From: VAUL01 sp964603155 | GTDB taxonomy: Bacteria > Desulfobacterota > Desulfuromonadia > Desulfuromonadales > BM103 | Direction of reading: 5' to 3' | DNA: 21,074 bases | Assembly: GCA_964603155.1 (NCBI GenBank) | Contig: CAZRTZ010000047.1 | Location: 1-21,074 of the forward strand | Shown: positions 7,904 through 14,649 of the stretch, piece by piece | How the letters are laid out: each line of letters begins with the position of its first letter | Position numbering within the stretch: position 1 is the stretch's first letter | The notes under the pieces: generated by a model | What the model was told of the DNA's origin: nothing | Databases searched by the model: none | What the model saw: the letters and a program-made list of their open reading frames with translations, nothing else | Position numbers and translations under genes: made by a program

Positions 7904-9796
7904 TCAGGCCGTCTCCGCCATCAGCTTCGACAGGCTGCGGGCGAAGGCCACCGGGTCGCGGGGGCGGTCCCCTTCGAGCAGCAGCGCCTGATCGTAGAGC
8001 AGTTCGACGTACTCTTTCAGACGGTCGCTTTCGGCGTCGGCGGCAAAGAGCGCCTGCATCCGGGCGATCAGCGGGTGGTCGGGGTTGACTTCCAGCACGC
8101 GCTCCCCTTTGGGAACGTTCTGCCCCATGGCGCGGAACATCTTCTCCATCTGCGGGTCGAGGTCATGCTCGCCGGTCACCAGGCAGACCGCCGACTCTTT
8201 CAGGCGCCCGGAGACGCGCACCGCGCTGACCTGCTCTTTCAGCTGCTCCTGCATCAGCGTTAGCAGGTCGCCATACTCCTTCTGCTTCTCTTCCTTTTTC
8301 GTATCGCCGAGGTCGAGATCCCCCTTGAGGGCCGATTGGAACTCCTTCTCCTGGTAGCGGCCGAGCCCGCTGATGATCAGGTCGTCGATGTCGTCGGTGG
8401 CCAGCAGCACCTCGAAGCCCTTCTCCTTGAAGACCTCGAGATACGGTGACGCTTCGGCGGTGGCCCGGTCGGGGCCGGTCATGTAGTAGATCTCTTTTTG
8501 CTCGCTGCGCATGCGCGCCACGTAGTCGGCCAGGGAGATCTTCTGGCCCGGCTCGGTCTGGGTGGTCTCGAACAGCAGCAACTCGGCGAGGGCGTCCTTG
8601 CGCGCGAAGTCGTGGTGGATCCCCTCCTTGAGCACCCGCCCGAACTGGCCGTAAAACTCGGTGTAGGCCTCCAGCTCGTGCTTCTTCATCTCCGCCAGGG
8701 TGTCGAGCACCTTCTTGGTGAGGTTCTTGTTGATCACCGCCACGGTCTTGTTGTCCTGCAGGATCTCGCGGCTGACGTTGAGCGGCAGGTCGGCCGACTC
8801 GACCACCCCCCTGACGAAGCGCAGGTAGGGGGGGAGCATCGCCTCGCAGTGGTCCATGATCTGCACCCGGCGCACATAAAGGGTCGGGCCGATCTTGTAG
8901 TCCTGGTAGTAGATGTTGAAGGGGCGCTGCTTCGGCAGGTAGAGCAGGGCCGAGAACTCGGTGGTCCCCTCCGCCCGGTAGTGGATGGTTTTGGCCGGCT
9001 CGGTGTAGTCGTGGGAGATGTGCCGGTAGAACTCGTGATACTCTTCCTCGCTGATCTCGTTCTTGTCTTTCAGCCAGATCGCCTTGCGCGAGTTGAGGGT
9101 TTCGATCTCGATCGTTTCGATCCGCTTCTTGTCGTCATCGGGATCAGGCTTGCTGCGCGTGACCGCCATCTGCACCGGGTACTCGATGAAGTCGGAGTAC
9201 TGCTTGACCACCTTGCGCAGCTCCCACTCCTTGAGGTACTGCTTCGCCTCCTCCTTGAGATGGAGGATGACGTCGGTGCCGCGCCCCGCCTTGCTGACAT
9301 CTTCGATGGTGTAGCTGCCGTCGGCGTCCGACTGCCAGCGCACCGCCTGGTCGTTTGGCGCACCGGCGCGGCGGGAGAAGACCGTGACCTGATCGGCGAC
9401 CATGAACGCCGAGTAGAAGCCGACGCCGAACTGGCCGATCAGCTCCGGGTTGTCCTTGACCTCGCGGCTCTCCAGCAACCGGAGAAACTCCTTGGTCCCC
9501 GAGTGGGCGATGGTGCCAAGCGCCTCGGCGGCCTCGTCGCGGCTCAGACCGATGCCGTTGTCGCGCACCGTCAGGGTACCGGCCGCTTCATCGGTGATCA
9601 GCTCGATCTGCCATTCATCACCGCCGGGATTGATGCCGGTGTCGGTGAGCGAGAGGTAGCGGGCCTTGTCGATGGCGTCGCTGGCGTTGGAGATCAGCTC
9701 GCGCAGAAAGATCTCCTTGTGCGAATAAAGGGAATGGATCACCAGGTCGAGGACCTTGTTGACCTCGGCTTTGAACTTGCGTTTGCTCACCGTCAT
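7904..9796 (-). CDS. htpG: Molecular chaperone HtpG (bacterial Hsp90)
   Basis: This 630-residue ATP-dependent chaperone is full length for bacterial Hsp90. The N-terminal GHKL ATPase domain shows ELISNASDAIDK (Glu33 catalytic, Asn37 for Mg2+), DNGIGL (Asp79), GTIAHSGT and the glycine lid GQFGVGFYSAF (about 121-131). The middle domain follows with DNKTVAVINKNL-type residues, then the C-terminal dimerisation domain. As expected in bacteria, there is no MEEVD tail. The start at 9796 has CGGGAGAAG upstream and the usual KRKFKAEVNKVLDL opening. It is transcribed alone from a near-consensus sigma70 promoter; no sigma32-type CCCCAT -10 box was seen. Confidence 0.98.
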   Translation of the reverse strand: MTVSKRKFKAEVNKVLDLVIHSLYSHKEIFLRELISNASDAIDKARYLSLTDTGINPGGDEWQIELITDEAAGTLTVRDNGIGLSRDEAAEALGTIAHSGTKEFLRLLESREVKDNPELIGQFGVGFYSAFMVADQVTVFSRRAGAPNDQAVRWQSDADGSYTIEDVSKAGRGTDVILHLKEEAKQYLKEWELRKVVKQYSDFIEYPVQMAVTRSKPDPDDDKKRIETIEIETLNSRKAIWLKDKNEISEEEYHEFYRHISHDYTEPAKTIHYRAEGTTEFSALLYLPKQRPFNIYYQDYKIGPTLYVRRVQIMDHCEAMLPPYLRFVRGVVESADLPLNVSREILQDNKTVAVINKNLTKKVLDTLAEMKKHELEAYTEFYGQFGRVLKEGIHHDFARKDALAELLLFETTQTEPGQKISLADYVARMRSEQKEIYYMTGPDRATAEASPYLEVFKEKGFEVLLATDDIDDLIISGLGRYQEKEFQSALKGDLDLGDTKKEEKQKEYGDLLTLMQEQLKEQVSAVRVSGRLKESAVCLVTGEHDLDPQMEKMFRAMGQNVPKGERVLEVNPDHPLIARMQALFAADAESDRLKEYVELLYDQALLLEGDRPRDPVAFARSLSKLMAETA

Positions 9797-9843
9797 GGAC
9801 GTGCTTCTCCCGTTGGATTTGAATGTGCCGCTAGGCGGTGCTC

Positions 9844-9872
9844 AAGGTAAGCACCCCTCCCGCCGATGTCAA
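9844..9872 (-). promoter_or_regulatory. htpG promoter, sigma70 type
   Basis: On the minus strand a perfect TTGACA (9867-9872), a 17-bp spacer and TACCTT (9844-9849), ending 47 bp upstream of the htpG start. CTTGACA resembles a sigma32 -35 box, but there is no matching CCCCAT downstream and no CIRCE element. Confidence 0.6.
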
Positions 9873-9996
9873 GTTCGCACAGAAAATGTAAAAAAAGGGG
9901 GGCGGCCGGCTATGTCGAAAAGAGTAGCCTGTCCAGCGGTTTTTTCGGAGAATATCGTTCGGCTCACAGAACGTTTGCGGTATTCGAGGAGGATGC

Positions 9997-11007
9997 GTGC
10001 CATTTATCCTGACCACCTGCGCCGTCGGCGCGGAAGCGCTCCTGCGCCGCTGCCTGCTGGAACAACGCGGCTGGCGCGCGGCCTTTTCCCGCCCCGGGCT
10101 GCTCACCTTCAAGCTCGATGAGCCGCTCGATGCGGGGCTGTCCCGCCCTCACCCGCTGATCCGCACCTGGGGGCTGTCGCTCGGCTTCTGCTCTGTGCCG
10201 CAGGAGCTGGAAAAGGCCCTGGCGGGGCTGGACCGGCCGGTGCTGCAGGTGGTCGCCGGCGAGGCCGGCCCGAAGGGGCATGTGCCGGAGACCGTGCTGG
10301 AGCGCTGGGAGGTGGAAGCGCGGCGGGTGCGGGAGGAGATCCTGGGCTGCTGGGGAGAACGGGTGCGCATTGCCGAACCGGCGCTTGGCGACGACGTTCT
10401 CGATGTGCTGGTCCGCCCCGGCGAACCCTGGGTAATCGGCTGGCACCGCCACAGCCGCGAGCGGGGGCCGCTTCCGGGCGGCGCCTGGGAGCTGGCCGTC
10501 CCGCCCGATGCGCCGTCGCGGGCCTGGGCCAAACTCGAGGAGATGATCCGCTGGTCCGGGCTCACCCCGCAAAAAGGCGAGTCGGCCCTGGAGATAGGCT
10601 GCGCCCCCGGTGGCGCCACCATGGCCCTTTTGGATCGCGGCCTGCGCGTCTGCTCCGTCGATCCCCTCCCCATCGTCCTGCCGGAGCGACTGAGCCAGGC
10701 GCCGTTTCACCAGCACCGCTGCCTGATCGAAAAGCTGCCGCGCCAACGGTTCCCCGCCGCCGTCGACTGGATCGTGGTCGACATGGGGCTGTCGGCGCCG
10801 ATGGCCGTGCATCACCTGGCCTGCATCGTCCCGCGCTACCGCCGGCATCTGCAGGGGATGTTCGTGACGCTGAAGCTGAACGAGTGGGCGCTGGCGGAGC
10901 GGATCCCCGACCTGCTGGAGAAGATCGCGGCGCTGGGCTTCGCCTCGGTCGAGGCCGCCTCCCTGCCGGCTTTCCGCCAAGAGATCGGGGTCGTGGCCCG
11001 GCGCTAG
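9997..11007 (+). CDS. rlmM: RlmM-like 2'-O-ribose RNA methyltransferase (FtsJ/RrmJ fold)
   Basis: This 336-residue SAM-dependent methyltransferase resembles RlmM, which methylates C2498 of 23S rRNA. The N-terminal ~150 residues look like the RNA-binding THUMP-like part (LTTCAVGAEALLRR). The catalytic domain begins at SRAWAKLEE and contains SAM motif I EIGCAPGGATM (about 199-209), CSVDPLPI, WIVVDMG and FVTLKLNEW. Lys179, Asp262 and Lys293 lie where the FtsJ-family K-D-K residues are expected. It is slightly shorter than the E. coli enzyme. Translation starts at GTG 9997, with AGGAGG at 9987-9992 four bases upstream; the nearby ATG at 9993 is out of frame. The family is clear, but the exact rRNA target is inferred. 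Confidence 0.82.
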   Translation: MPFILTTCAVGAEALLRRCLLEQRGWRAAFSRPGLLTFKLDEPLDAGLSRPHPLIRTWGLSLGFCSVPQELEKALAGLDRPVLQVVAGEAGPKGHVPETVLERWEVEARRVREEILGCWGERVRIAEPALGDDVLDVLVRPGEPWVIGWHRHSRERGPLPGGAWELAVPPDAPSRAWAKLEEMIRWSGLTPQKGESALEIGCAPGGATMALLDRGLRVCSVDPLPIVLPERLSQAPFHQHRCLIEKLPRQRFPAAVDWIVVDMGLSAPMAVHHLACIVPRYRRHLQGMFVTLKLNEWALAERIPDLLEKIAALGFASVEAASLPAFRQEIGVVARR

Positions 11008-11032
11008 AGGTGTGGCGGACCACCTGAACGCG

Positions 11033-11065
11033 AGGGGCGACCATGCGGTCGCCCTTTGTCATTTT
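11033..11065 (+). terminator. Probable terminator after the RlmM-like gene
   Basis: A 10-bp GC-rich stem including one G-T pair (11033-11042 with 11047-11056, core GGGCGACC/GGTCGCCC), loop ATGC, followed by TTGTCATTTT. The T-tract is imperfect. It lies in the convergent gap before the carbonic anhydrase gene. Confidence 0.6.
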
Positions 11066-11095
11066 ACGGAAAGTCGGCGGCGCATCACGCTCCGC

Positions 11096-11728
11096 TCAAA
11101 CCAGCACTTCAAATTGCCTGGTTCCCGAATCGTAGCCGGAGAGAGTGCCGGTCTCGATGTCGAAATACCAGCCGTGCAGAACCAGCTGCCCCTCTTCGAC
11201 GCGCTCCTTCAGCCAGGGGAAGGTCATGAGGTTGTCCAGCGATTCCAGGATGGAGGTGCGTTCACAGGCTTTCACCTGCAATTCGAACGGCTTTCCCGGC
11301 AGTTTGGCCAGAACCCGCTCCTTGGCCTTCTGCCCCAGGCTGACCCATTTGCCGATGAAGGAGTCTTTCTTCTCCAGAAGACTCCCCTCCATCAGGGCGC
11401 GGATACCGCCGCACTGGGAGTGGCCCATGACGATGATGTGGTCGACCTTGAGGTGGCAGACCGCATACTCGAGGGCGGCGCTCACCCCATGGTAGGCGGT
11501 GTCGTGTTCGCAGGGGGGGACCAGGTTGGCCACGTTGCGCACCACGAAGAGATCACCGGGGGCGCAGCGGGTGAGAATGGCGGGATCGACCCGCGAGTCG
11601 CTGCAGCCGATCAAAAGGGCGCGAGGGTTCTGCCCCTTCTTGAGGTGTTCGTAGAGTTCGGCGTCGTGGCCGACCCAGCCTTGCTGGAAATCCTTGAATC
11701 CGGCGATAAAGCGCTGCACGTCTTTCAT
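11096..11728 (-). CDS. Beta-class carbonic anhydrase
   Basis: This 210-residue zinc enzyme interconverts CO2 and bicarbonate. Zinc ligands are visible in GCSDSRVDP (Cys42; Asp44 and Arg46 form the catalytic dyad) and GHSQCGG (His103, Cys106). VRNVANLVPP and the C-terminal LHGWYFDIETG are typical of the family. The frame is open to 11863, but similarity and GGGAG upstream favour the ATG at 11726-11728. The gene follows purE on the same strand after a 76-bp gap with a hairpin, so the two may share transcripts. It is probably cytoplasmic, as no signal peptide is seen. It could supply CO2/bicarbonate to carboxylation reactions, possibly including that of PurE. Confidence 0.95.
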   Translation of the reverse strand: MKDVQRFIAGFKDFQQGWVGHDAELYEHLKKGQNPRALLIGCSDSRVDPAILTRCAPGDLFVVRNVANLVPPCEHDTAYHGVSAALEYAVCHLKVDHIIVMGHSQCGGIRALMEGSLLEKKDSFIGKWVSLGQKAKERVLAKLPGKPFELQVKACERTSILESLDNLMTFPWLKERVEEGQLVLHGWYFDIETGTLSGYDSGTRQFEVLV

Positions 11729-11754
11729 GATTTTGCTCCCTGGCAGTCCGTGAC

Positions 11755-11778
11755 GGGAGGGGCCGCACGGCCCCTTCC
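11755..11778 (-). other. Inverted repeat between purE and carbonic anhydrase
   Basis: A stem of about 10 bp (11755-11764 with 11769-11778, core AGGGGCC/GGCCCCT), loop of 4. No T-run follows on either strand. It could attenuate or stabilise the purE-carbonic anhydrase transcript rather than end it. Confidence 0.45.
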
Positions 11779-11804
11779 TGAATGGCCCGTTCGCTGGCGG
11801 GCGG

Positions 11805-12326
11805 CTACCCTTTGTGCCCCAGTTTGACCAGCGCCTCGTCGGCACTCTGGTCATAGCGCTCACGCTCGATCCGGGCCATCTCCTTGAGTTTCTCGTCGAT
11901 GGCCGGGTATTTCAGGGCCAGGATCCGCCCGGCGAGGACGGCGGCGTTGCGGGCGCCGTCGATGGCCACGGTGGCTACGGGGACCCCCGGCGGCATCTGC
12001 ACCGTGGAAAGGAGGCTGTCCCACCCCGAGAGGGGGCCGTTGCCCAGGGGGAGGCCGATGACCGGGAGGCGCGTGTGGCCGGCGATGACGCCGGCCAGGT
12101 GGGCGGCCACCCCCGCGCAGCCGATGAGCACTTCGACTCCTTCGGCGTGAGCGCGCTCGAGATAGGCGAAGACCTTGTCGGGGGTGCGGTGGGCCGAGGC
12201 GATGACGATCTCGCTGGGGATTCCCAGTTCATCGAGGGTTTCGCGGACCTTGACCACTTTGGGGACATCGTTGGGGCTGCCGGTGAGGATACCGACCAGA
12301 ATCTTGCTGCTGTTTTGCTCACTCAT
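11805..12326 (-). CDS. purE: Phosphoribosylaminoimidazole carboxylase catalytic subunit family (PurE)
   Basis: This 173-residue protein is of PurE size and matches it from ILVGILTGSPNDVPKV to the end. PurE acts in de novo purine synthesis, converting N5-CAIR to CAIR (class I) or carboxylating AIR with CO2 (class II). SAHRTPDK is the conserved substrate loop, and GWDSLLSTVQMPPGVPVATVAI is the strongly conserved C-terminal half. Two positions differ from the usual pattern: GSPND replaces GS.SD (Ser and Asp kept), and GVAAHLAG replaces G(G/A)AAHLPG. No purK is present in the window. The ATG at 12324-12326 has AACAGGAG upstream; the frame extends further, but that part is the leader RNA. An active PurE is likely, though a divergent paralogue is possible. 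Confidence 0.88.
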   Translation of the reverse strand: MSEQNSSKILVGILTGSPNDVPKVVKVRETLDELGIPSEIVIASAHRTPDKVFAYLERAHAEGVEVLIGCAGVAAHLAGVIAGHTRLPVIGLPLGNGPLSGWDSLLSTVQMPPGVPVATVAIDGARNAAVLAGRILALKYPAIDEKLKEMARIERERYDQSADEALVKLGHKG

Positions 12327-12392
12327 GGGTTGCTTTTCTCCTGTTCCATACGTCGTTGGTTTTTGGGCGGCATGACCGCCGTTCCGGGCAAT

Positions 12393-12413
12393 AAAAAAAA
12401 AGGGCAAGCCCTT
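12393..12413 (-). terminator. Intrinsic terminator upstream of purE (end of the leader/ncRNA)
   Basis: On the minus strand AAGGG-CTTG-CCCTT followed by a run of nine T (12393-12401). It lies 67 bp before purE and about 150 bp after a good promoter, so it ends a short RNA or attenuates purE. Confidence 0.75.
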
Positions 12414-12560
12414 CCCTTGCGGGAAAACCTGTCCTCTTTCCGAAGCGCCGCCCGGCCGCGGGCCAGGATGCGCTGAGCTGAAGGAACCTTCTGTCGCAGG
12501 CAGCAAACCGGCGGCCTGTCGCTGGGACACTCCGGGTTCTCTGCCGATTCACTGCCTTAC
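12395..12560 (-). ncRNA. Probable structured small RNA upstream of purE (6S-like candidate or purE attenuator)
   Basis: A promoter (12567-12596) and a terminator (12393-12413) bracket about 165 nt with no reading frame of note. By eye the RNA folds into one long rod. The ends pair (AAGGCAG near the 5' end with CUUGCCCUU at the 3' end). An asymmetric internal bubble follows, with a small hairpin UUCCC-GCAA-GGGAA on its 3' side. Then come UGUCC/GGACA, AGCG/CGCU, GCCGCCGG/CCGGGCGGC and an apical arm with GAAG-GUUC-CUUC. A closed rod with a large central bubble, this length and its own promoter are what 6S RNA looks like. An attenuator for purE is the main alternative. No purine, PRPP or SAM riboswitch core was recognised. 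Confidence 0.5.
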
Positions 12561-12566
12561 TTGACC

Positions 12567-12596
12567 AAAATAGTCAAAAAAACGCCGCCGAGTCAA
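12567..12596 (-). promoter_or_regulatory. Promoter of the purE-upstream RNA
   Basis: On the minus strand TTGACT (12591-12596), an 18-bp spacer with a T-run, and TATTTT (12567-12572). The predicted start is near 12560, at the base of the folded RNA described downstream. Confidence 0.6.
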
Positions 12597-12606
12597 CCGC
12601 TTTTTG

Positions 12607-13011
12607 CTACGGCTGCCGCTCGTTGCTCCCCTCTTCCGCAGGAAGTTCTGGTTTGGCTTCCAGGGAGAAAATGATGACCCGCTCCCCGGTGATGGTGCTC
12701 AGGTCGGTGTGGAGGCTGCGCACCGGCACCTTCAGTACATCGAGGATCACCGCCTCCAGCAGGGGACGCCCCTTCTCCAGCAGGGCGTGGCGCATCTGTT
12801 TGATCAGTTCCCGGCCGTTGCCGGGATCGCCGGACTGGGCCAACTGGCGTTCGGCGCTGGTCAGCACCCCCTTCAGACGCACGATCACCATATCGTCGAT
12901 GATGTAGGAGCGGGCTTCGAGAGGACCGCGGCCCATGTATTCCTTCTCGAAACGGATCACGGCCTCGCTGATATCCGCTTCGAGCATCCCCTTGGTCCTG
13001 CTGCCGGGCAT
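12607..13011 (-). CDS. DUF2294 / MpsC-like family protein
   Basis: This 134-residue soluble protein matches the DUF2294 family along its length: LEADISEAVIRFEKEYMGRGP, YIIDDMVIVRLKGVLT, a Glu/Arg-rich middle helix, and VRSLHTDLSTITGERVIIFSLE. The family has been renamed MpsC after a staphylococcal operon whose MpsA and MpsB act in bicarbonate uptake and membrane potential (from memory). No mpsA or mpsB is in this window, so its biochemical role here is unknown. The ATG at 13009-13011 has AAGGAG seven bases upstream; the in-frame ATG at 13044 has no such site. It has its own promoter and lies 86 bp downstream of a small hypothetical gene on the same strand. The C-terminus is short and acidic. 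Confidence 0.85.
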   Translation of the reverse strand: MPGSRTKGMLEADISEAVIRFEKEYMGRGPLEARSYIIDDMVIVRLKGVLTSAERQLAQSGDPGNGRELIKQMRHALLEKGRPLLEAVILDVLKVPVRSLHTDLSTITGERVIIFSLEAKPELPAEEGSNERQP

Positions 13012-13040
13012 TTTCGGGCTCCTTAGATCATCTGGTTGAC

Positions 13041-13069
13041 GCAATAATATGCCGTTGGAACACTGTCAA
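13041..13069 (-). promoter_or_regulatory. Promoter of the DUF2294 gene
   Basis: On the minus strand a perfect TTGACA (13064-13069), a 17-bp spacer and TATTGC (13041-13046). The overlapping TATTAT is a better -10 match but leaves only 14 bp of spacing. The start would be near 13034, 23 bp before the ATG. Confidence 0.5.
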
Positions 13070-13097
13070 CGTCGTTGCCAGGGAGGCACGGCAAGGT

Positions 13098-13370
13098 CTA
13101 CATCGACAGGCTGGCAAAGGCGTTGCGGATCTTGAACTTCGATCCCTTCGCCCCGTCGCCATTCCCGTCCGCGGCAAAGTCCTCGATCTCATCCATGGAG
13201 AAGACCACGCGCACCGTATGCTGGGGATCGCTGATGGTCAGACACCAGCCGTCGAACTGCTCCACCCACTCGATCGTCTCGGGATGCAGACCGTGCTGGG
13301 CGGCGTAGCGGCGGGCGACCTCCCTGAGTTGCTCCTGGCCGGCACCCTGTGCCGGAGTGAGTGCTGGCAT
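13098..13370 (-). CDS. Small conserved-type hypothetical protein (90 aa)
   Basis: I do not recognise this family. The protein is soluble with no signal peptide. Residues 12-40 look helical (QEQLREVARRYAAQHGLHPETIEWVEQF). A beta-rich middle follows (GWCLTISDPQHTVRVVFSMDEIEDF), then a flexible Gly/Asp linker and a basic tail (KGSKFKIRNAFASLSM). The ATG at 13368-13370 is supported by AGGAGAGG a few bases upstream and by a good promoter at 13407-13435. The codon usage matches its neighbours. It lies on the same strand as the DUF2294 gene, which has its own promoter. Confidence 0.7.
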   Translation of the reverse strand: MPALTPAQGAGQEQLREVARRYAAQHGLHPETIEWVEQFDGWCLTISDPQHTVRVVFSMDEIEDFAADGNGDGAKGSKFKIRNAFASLSM

Positions 13371-13406
13371 GGTGACCTCTCCTCGCAGTGAAAGTGAATG
13401 ACAGAC

Positions 13407-13435
13407 ATTCTAGGGGGAATGGTCACGGCAGGCAA
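13407..13435 (-). promoter_or_regulatory. Promoter of the 90-aa hypothetical gene, twin of the truC promoter
   Basis: On the minus strand TTGCCT (13430-13435), a 17-bp spacer and TAGAAT (13407-13412). Fifteen consecutive bases around the -10 box (ATTCCCCCTAGAATG) are identical to those at the truC promoter, and the upstream half is about two-thirds identical. Confidence 0.6.
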
Positions 13436-13494
13436 CCGGCAAGGAAAAGCCGCTGGCAGGGAGGTTGGCTGACGTTATTTCCTCTGCATCCCGG

Positions 13495-13522
13495 TTGATA
13501 AATTCCCGGCGTGACGTAACAT
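13495..13522 (+). promoter_or_regulatory. Promoter of the DUF1161 gene
   Basis: TTGATA (13495-13500), a 16-bp spacer and TAACAT (13517-13522), giving a leader of about 40 nt with AAGGAG (13557-13562) before the ATG at 13571. Confidence 0.5.
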
Positions 13523-13570
13523 GGACACAATCTGTTTCACCCAGCCCATTCCACGCAAGGAGTCATCCCC

Positions 13571-13822
13571 ATGAAAAAGCTGCTTCTGCTTGCCGCCGTT
13601 CTCGCCCTCGCCCCTCTCGCCGCCCAGGCCGAGGAAAAAGCCGCCGCCTCCGGACGCAAGGACTGCGAGGCGTTGAAGTCGGAAATCGCCGCCAAACTCG
13701 ACGCCAAGGGGGTCAAGAATTACATCCTGACACTGGTCAATTCCTCCGAGGTCAAGCCCGAGGAGAAGGTGGTCGGCAGTTGCGACGCCGGCACCATGAA
13801 ACTCGTCTACACGCGCAAATAA
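13571..13822 (+). CDS. Secreted DUF1161-family protein
   Basis: This 83-residue precursor has a clear signal peptide (MKK, a hydrophobic core to about residue 17, cleavage likely after AQA at residue 20). The mature part matches the DUF1161 pattern: DCEALKSEIAAKLDAKGV, YILTLVN, then VVGSCDAGTMKLVYTRK. Two cysteines, Cys32 and Cys71, frame the domain and could form a disulfide in the periplasm. The function of the family is unknown. AAGGAG at 13557-13562 and a promoter at 13495-13522 support expression as a single gene, and a strong terminator follows 24 bp after the stop. Confidence 0.87.
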   Translation: MKKLLLLAAVLALAPLAAQAEEKAAASGRKDCEALKSEIAAKLDAKGVKNYILTLVNSSEVKPEEKVVGSCDAGTMKLVYTRK

Positions 13823-13845
13823 CGCCATCGCCCGGTCGGGTGCGC

Positions 13846-13889
13846 AAAAAGGGAGAGGCGGCTTGCCAGCAAGCCGCCTCTCCCTTTTT
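13846..13889 (+). terminator. Strong bidirectional terminator (DUF1161 gene / 65-aa gene)
   Basis: A perfect 20-bp inverted repeat (13846-13865 with 13870-13889), 4-nt loop, starting with AAAAA and ending with TTTTT, core GGGAGAGGCGGCTTG. It is symmetrical, so it can end transcripts arriving from either side of this convergent junction. Confidence 0.92.
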
Positions 13890-13913
13890 GTCCTTTGCCC
13901 TATGGCCCTGCCT

Positions 13914-14111
13914 TCAACTCCCCGGGACGTTTCCCCGCTGGCGGAAAAAATCGAGGAGGAGTTCAGCCTCGCGGGGGGAGAGGTCGAACTTGAAGGTCGC
14001 CTCCTGGACCAGCGGCCGCCAGGGTTGAGCGGGATCATCCTGGAGTTGGCCGGAGATCCAGCGCATGGCGCGGCGCAACTCTTCGCCTTCGGGGAGCAGG
14101 TCGGACGACAT
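13914..14111 (-). CDS. Small hypothetical protein (65 aa), coupled to the diiron-protein gene
   Basis: No named family is recognised. The protein is helical and charged: EGEELRRAMRWISGQLQ, WRPLVQEATFKFDLSPREAELLLDFF. This layout resembles short uncharacterised proteins seen in Desulfuromonadia (from memory). The ATG at 14109-14111 has GAAGGAG eight bases upstream, and only 13 nt separate it from the stop of the rubrerythrin-like gene, so the pair forms an operon. The second diiron-protein copy (18128-18601) lacks such a partner. It may be an accessory or regulatory peptide, but nothing in the sequence shows a function. It ends 24 bp before the shared terminator. Confidence 0.7.
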   Translation of the reverse strand: MSSDLLPEGEELRRAMRWISGQLQDDPAQPWRPLVQEATFKFDLSPREAELLLDFFRQRGNVPGS

Positions 14112-14124
14112 GGCCGCGACTCCT

Positions 14125-14598
14125 TCAGTTTTCCGTCAGGAAATGCTCTTCGTAGAGGTCCTCGAGCGTGCGCAGATGCCGGCTTTCGTCAACGAGCAGC
14201 GCCGCGAAGAGGCCGGCCATCGGCGCGCCGGAACAGGCTTCGGAAACCTGCCGGTAAAACTGGACGGCTTCCTTTTCGAGGTGGATGGCATAGGCCAGAA
14301 CCTCGCGCACAGTGGCGTCGGGGCCGACTTCCTTCTTGCCGAAAAAATGGTCGAGGTTCATTACCGGCACCGCCTGCGCCGCCTCGGCCTTGTCCAGCGC
14401 TCCGTCGAGCAGAGCCTTTTCCAGGCGCTGCTTGTGAGCCAACTCTTCCATTGCGACCTCGCGCAACAACTCCCGGGCCTGGGGGTCGCGCAATTTGCGA
14501 ATGGTTTGCAGGTAGTTGCGGAACCCGCTCTCCTCCATCGCGATCGCCTTGTCCAGCGCCGCATCAAAGGTCAGACAGACAGCGTGCTCTTCGTGCAT
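14125..14598 (-). CDS. Rubrerythrin-like ferritin-family diiron protein, copy A
   Basis: This 157-residue four-helix protein has the ligand pattern of a diiron site: MEESGFRNY (Glu22/23), EELAH (Glu52, His55), HLEKEAVQFY (Glu108) and DESRH (Glu138, His141). It lacks the C-terminal rubredoxin CxxC domain of classical rubrerythrin. Such stand-alone domains are linked to peroxide or oxygen protection or iron handling in anaerobes. The ATG at 14596-14598 has GGAGGTGAG just upstream; the longer open frame beyond it has no similarity. A TGCTATACT extended -10 box lies 52 bp upstream of the start. A paralogue with about four-fifths identical residues lies at 18128-18601. Confidence 0.9.
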   Translation of the reverse strand: MHEEHAVCLTFDAALDKAIAMEESGFRNYLQTIRKLRDPQARELLREVAMEELAHKQRLEKALLDGALDKAEAAQAVPVMNLDHFFGKKEVGPDATVREVLAYAIHLEKEAVQFYRQVSEACSGAPMAGLFAALLVDESRHLRTLEDLYEEHFLTEN

Positions 14599-14649
14599 GG
14601 CCTCACCTCCGGCAATCGACATACGGGACGCGCAGAGCTTTTGACTATC

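Noticed and set aside
9797..9996. Heat-shock control of htpG by CIRCE or sigma32
   Set aside because: No TTAGCACTC-N9-GAGTGCTAA element and no CCCCAT -10 box were found; a sigma70 promoter explains the region.
11729..11863. N-terminal extension of the carbonic anhydrase
   Set aside because: Arg/Pro-rich translation across the purE stop and a hairpin; the ATG at 11728 has a ribosome site and begins the family similarity.
12327..12530. N-terminal extension of PurE by up to 68 residues
   Set aside because: The extension overlaps the terminator and the folded RNA, its translation (FFFIARNGG...) has no PurE similarity, and a good ribosome site precedes the ATG at 12326.
12393..12560. Purine, PRPP/ykkC or SAM riboswitch upstream of purE
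   Set aside because: None of the conserved core motifs of these classes was recognised on the minus strand. The sequence fits a closed rod RNA better.
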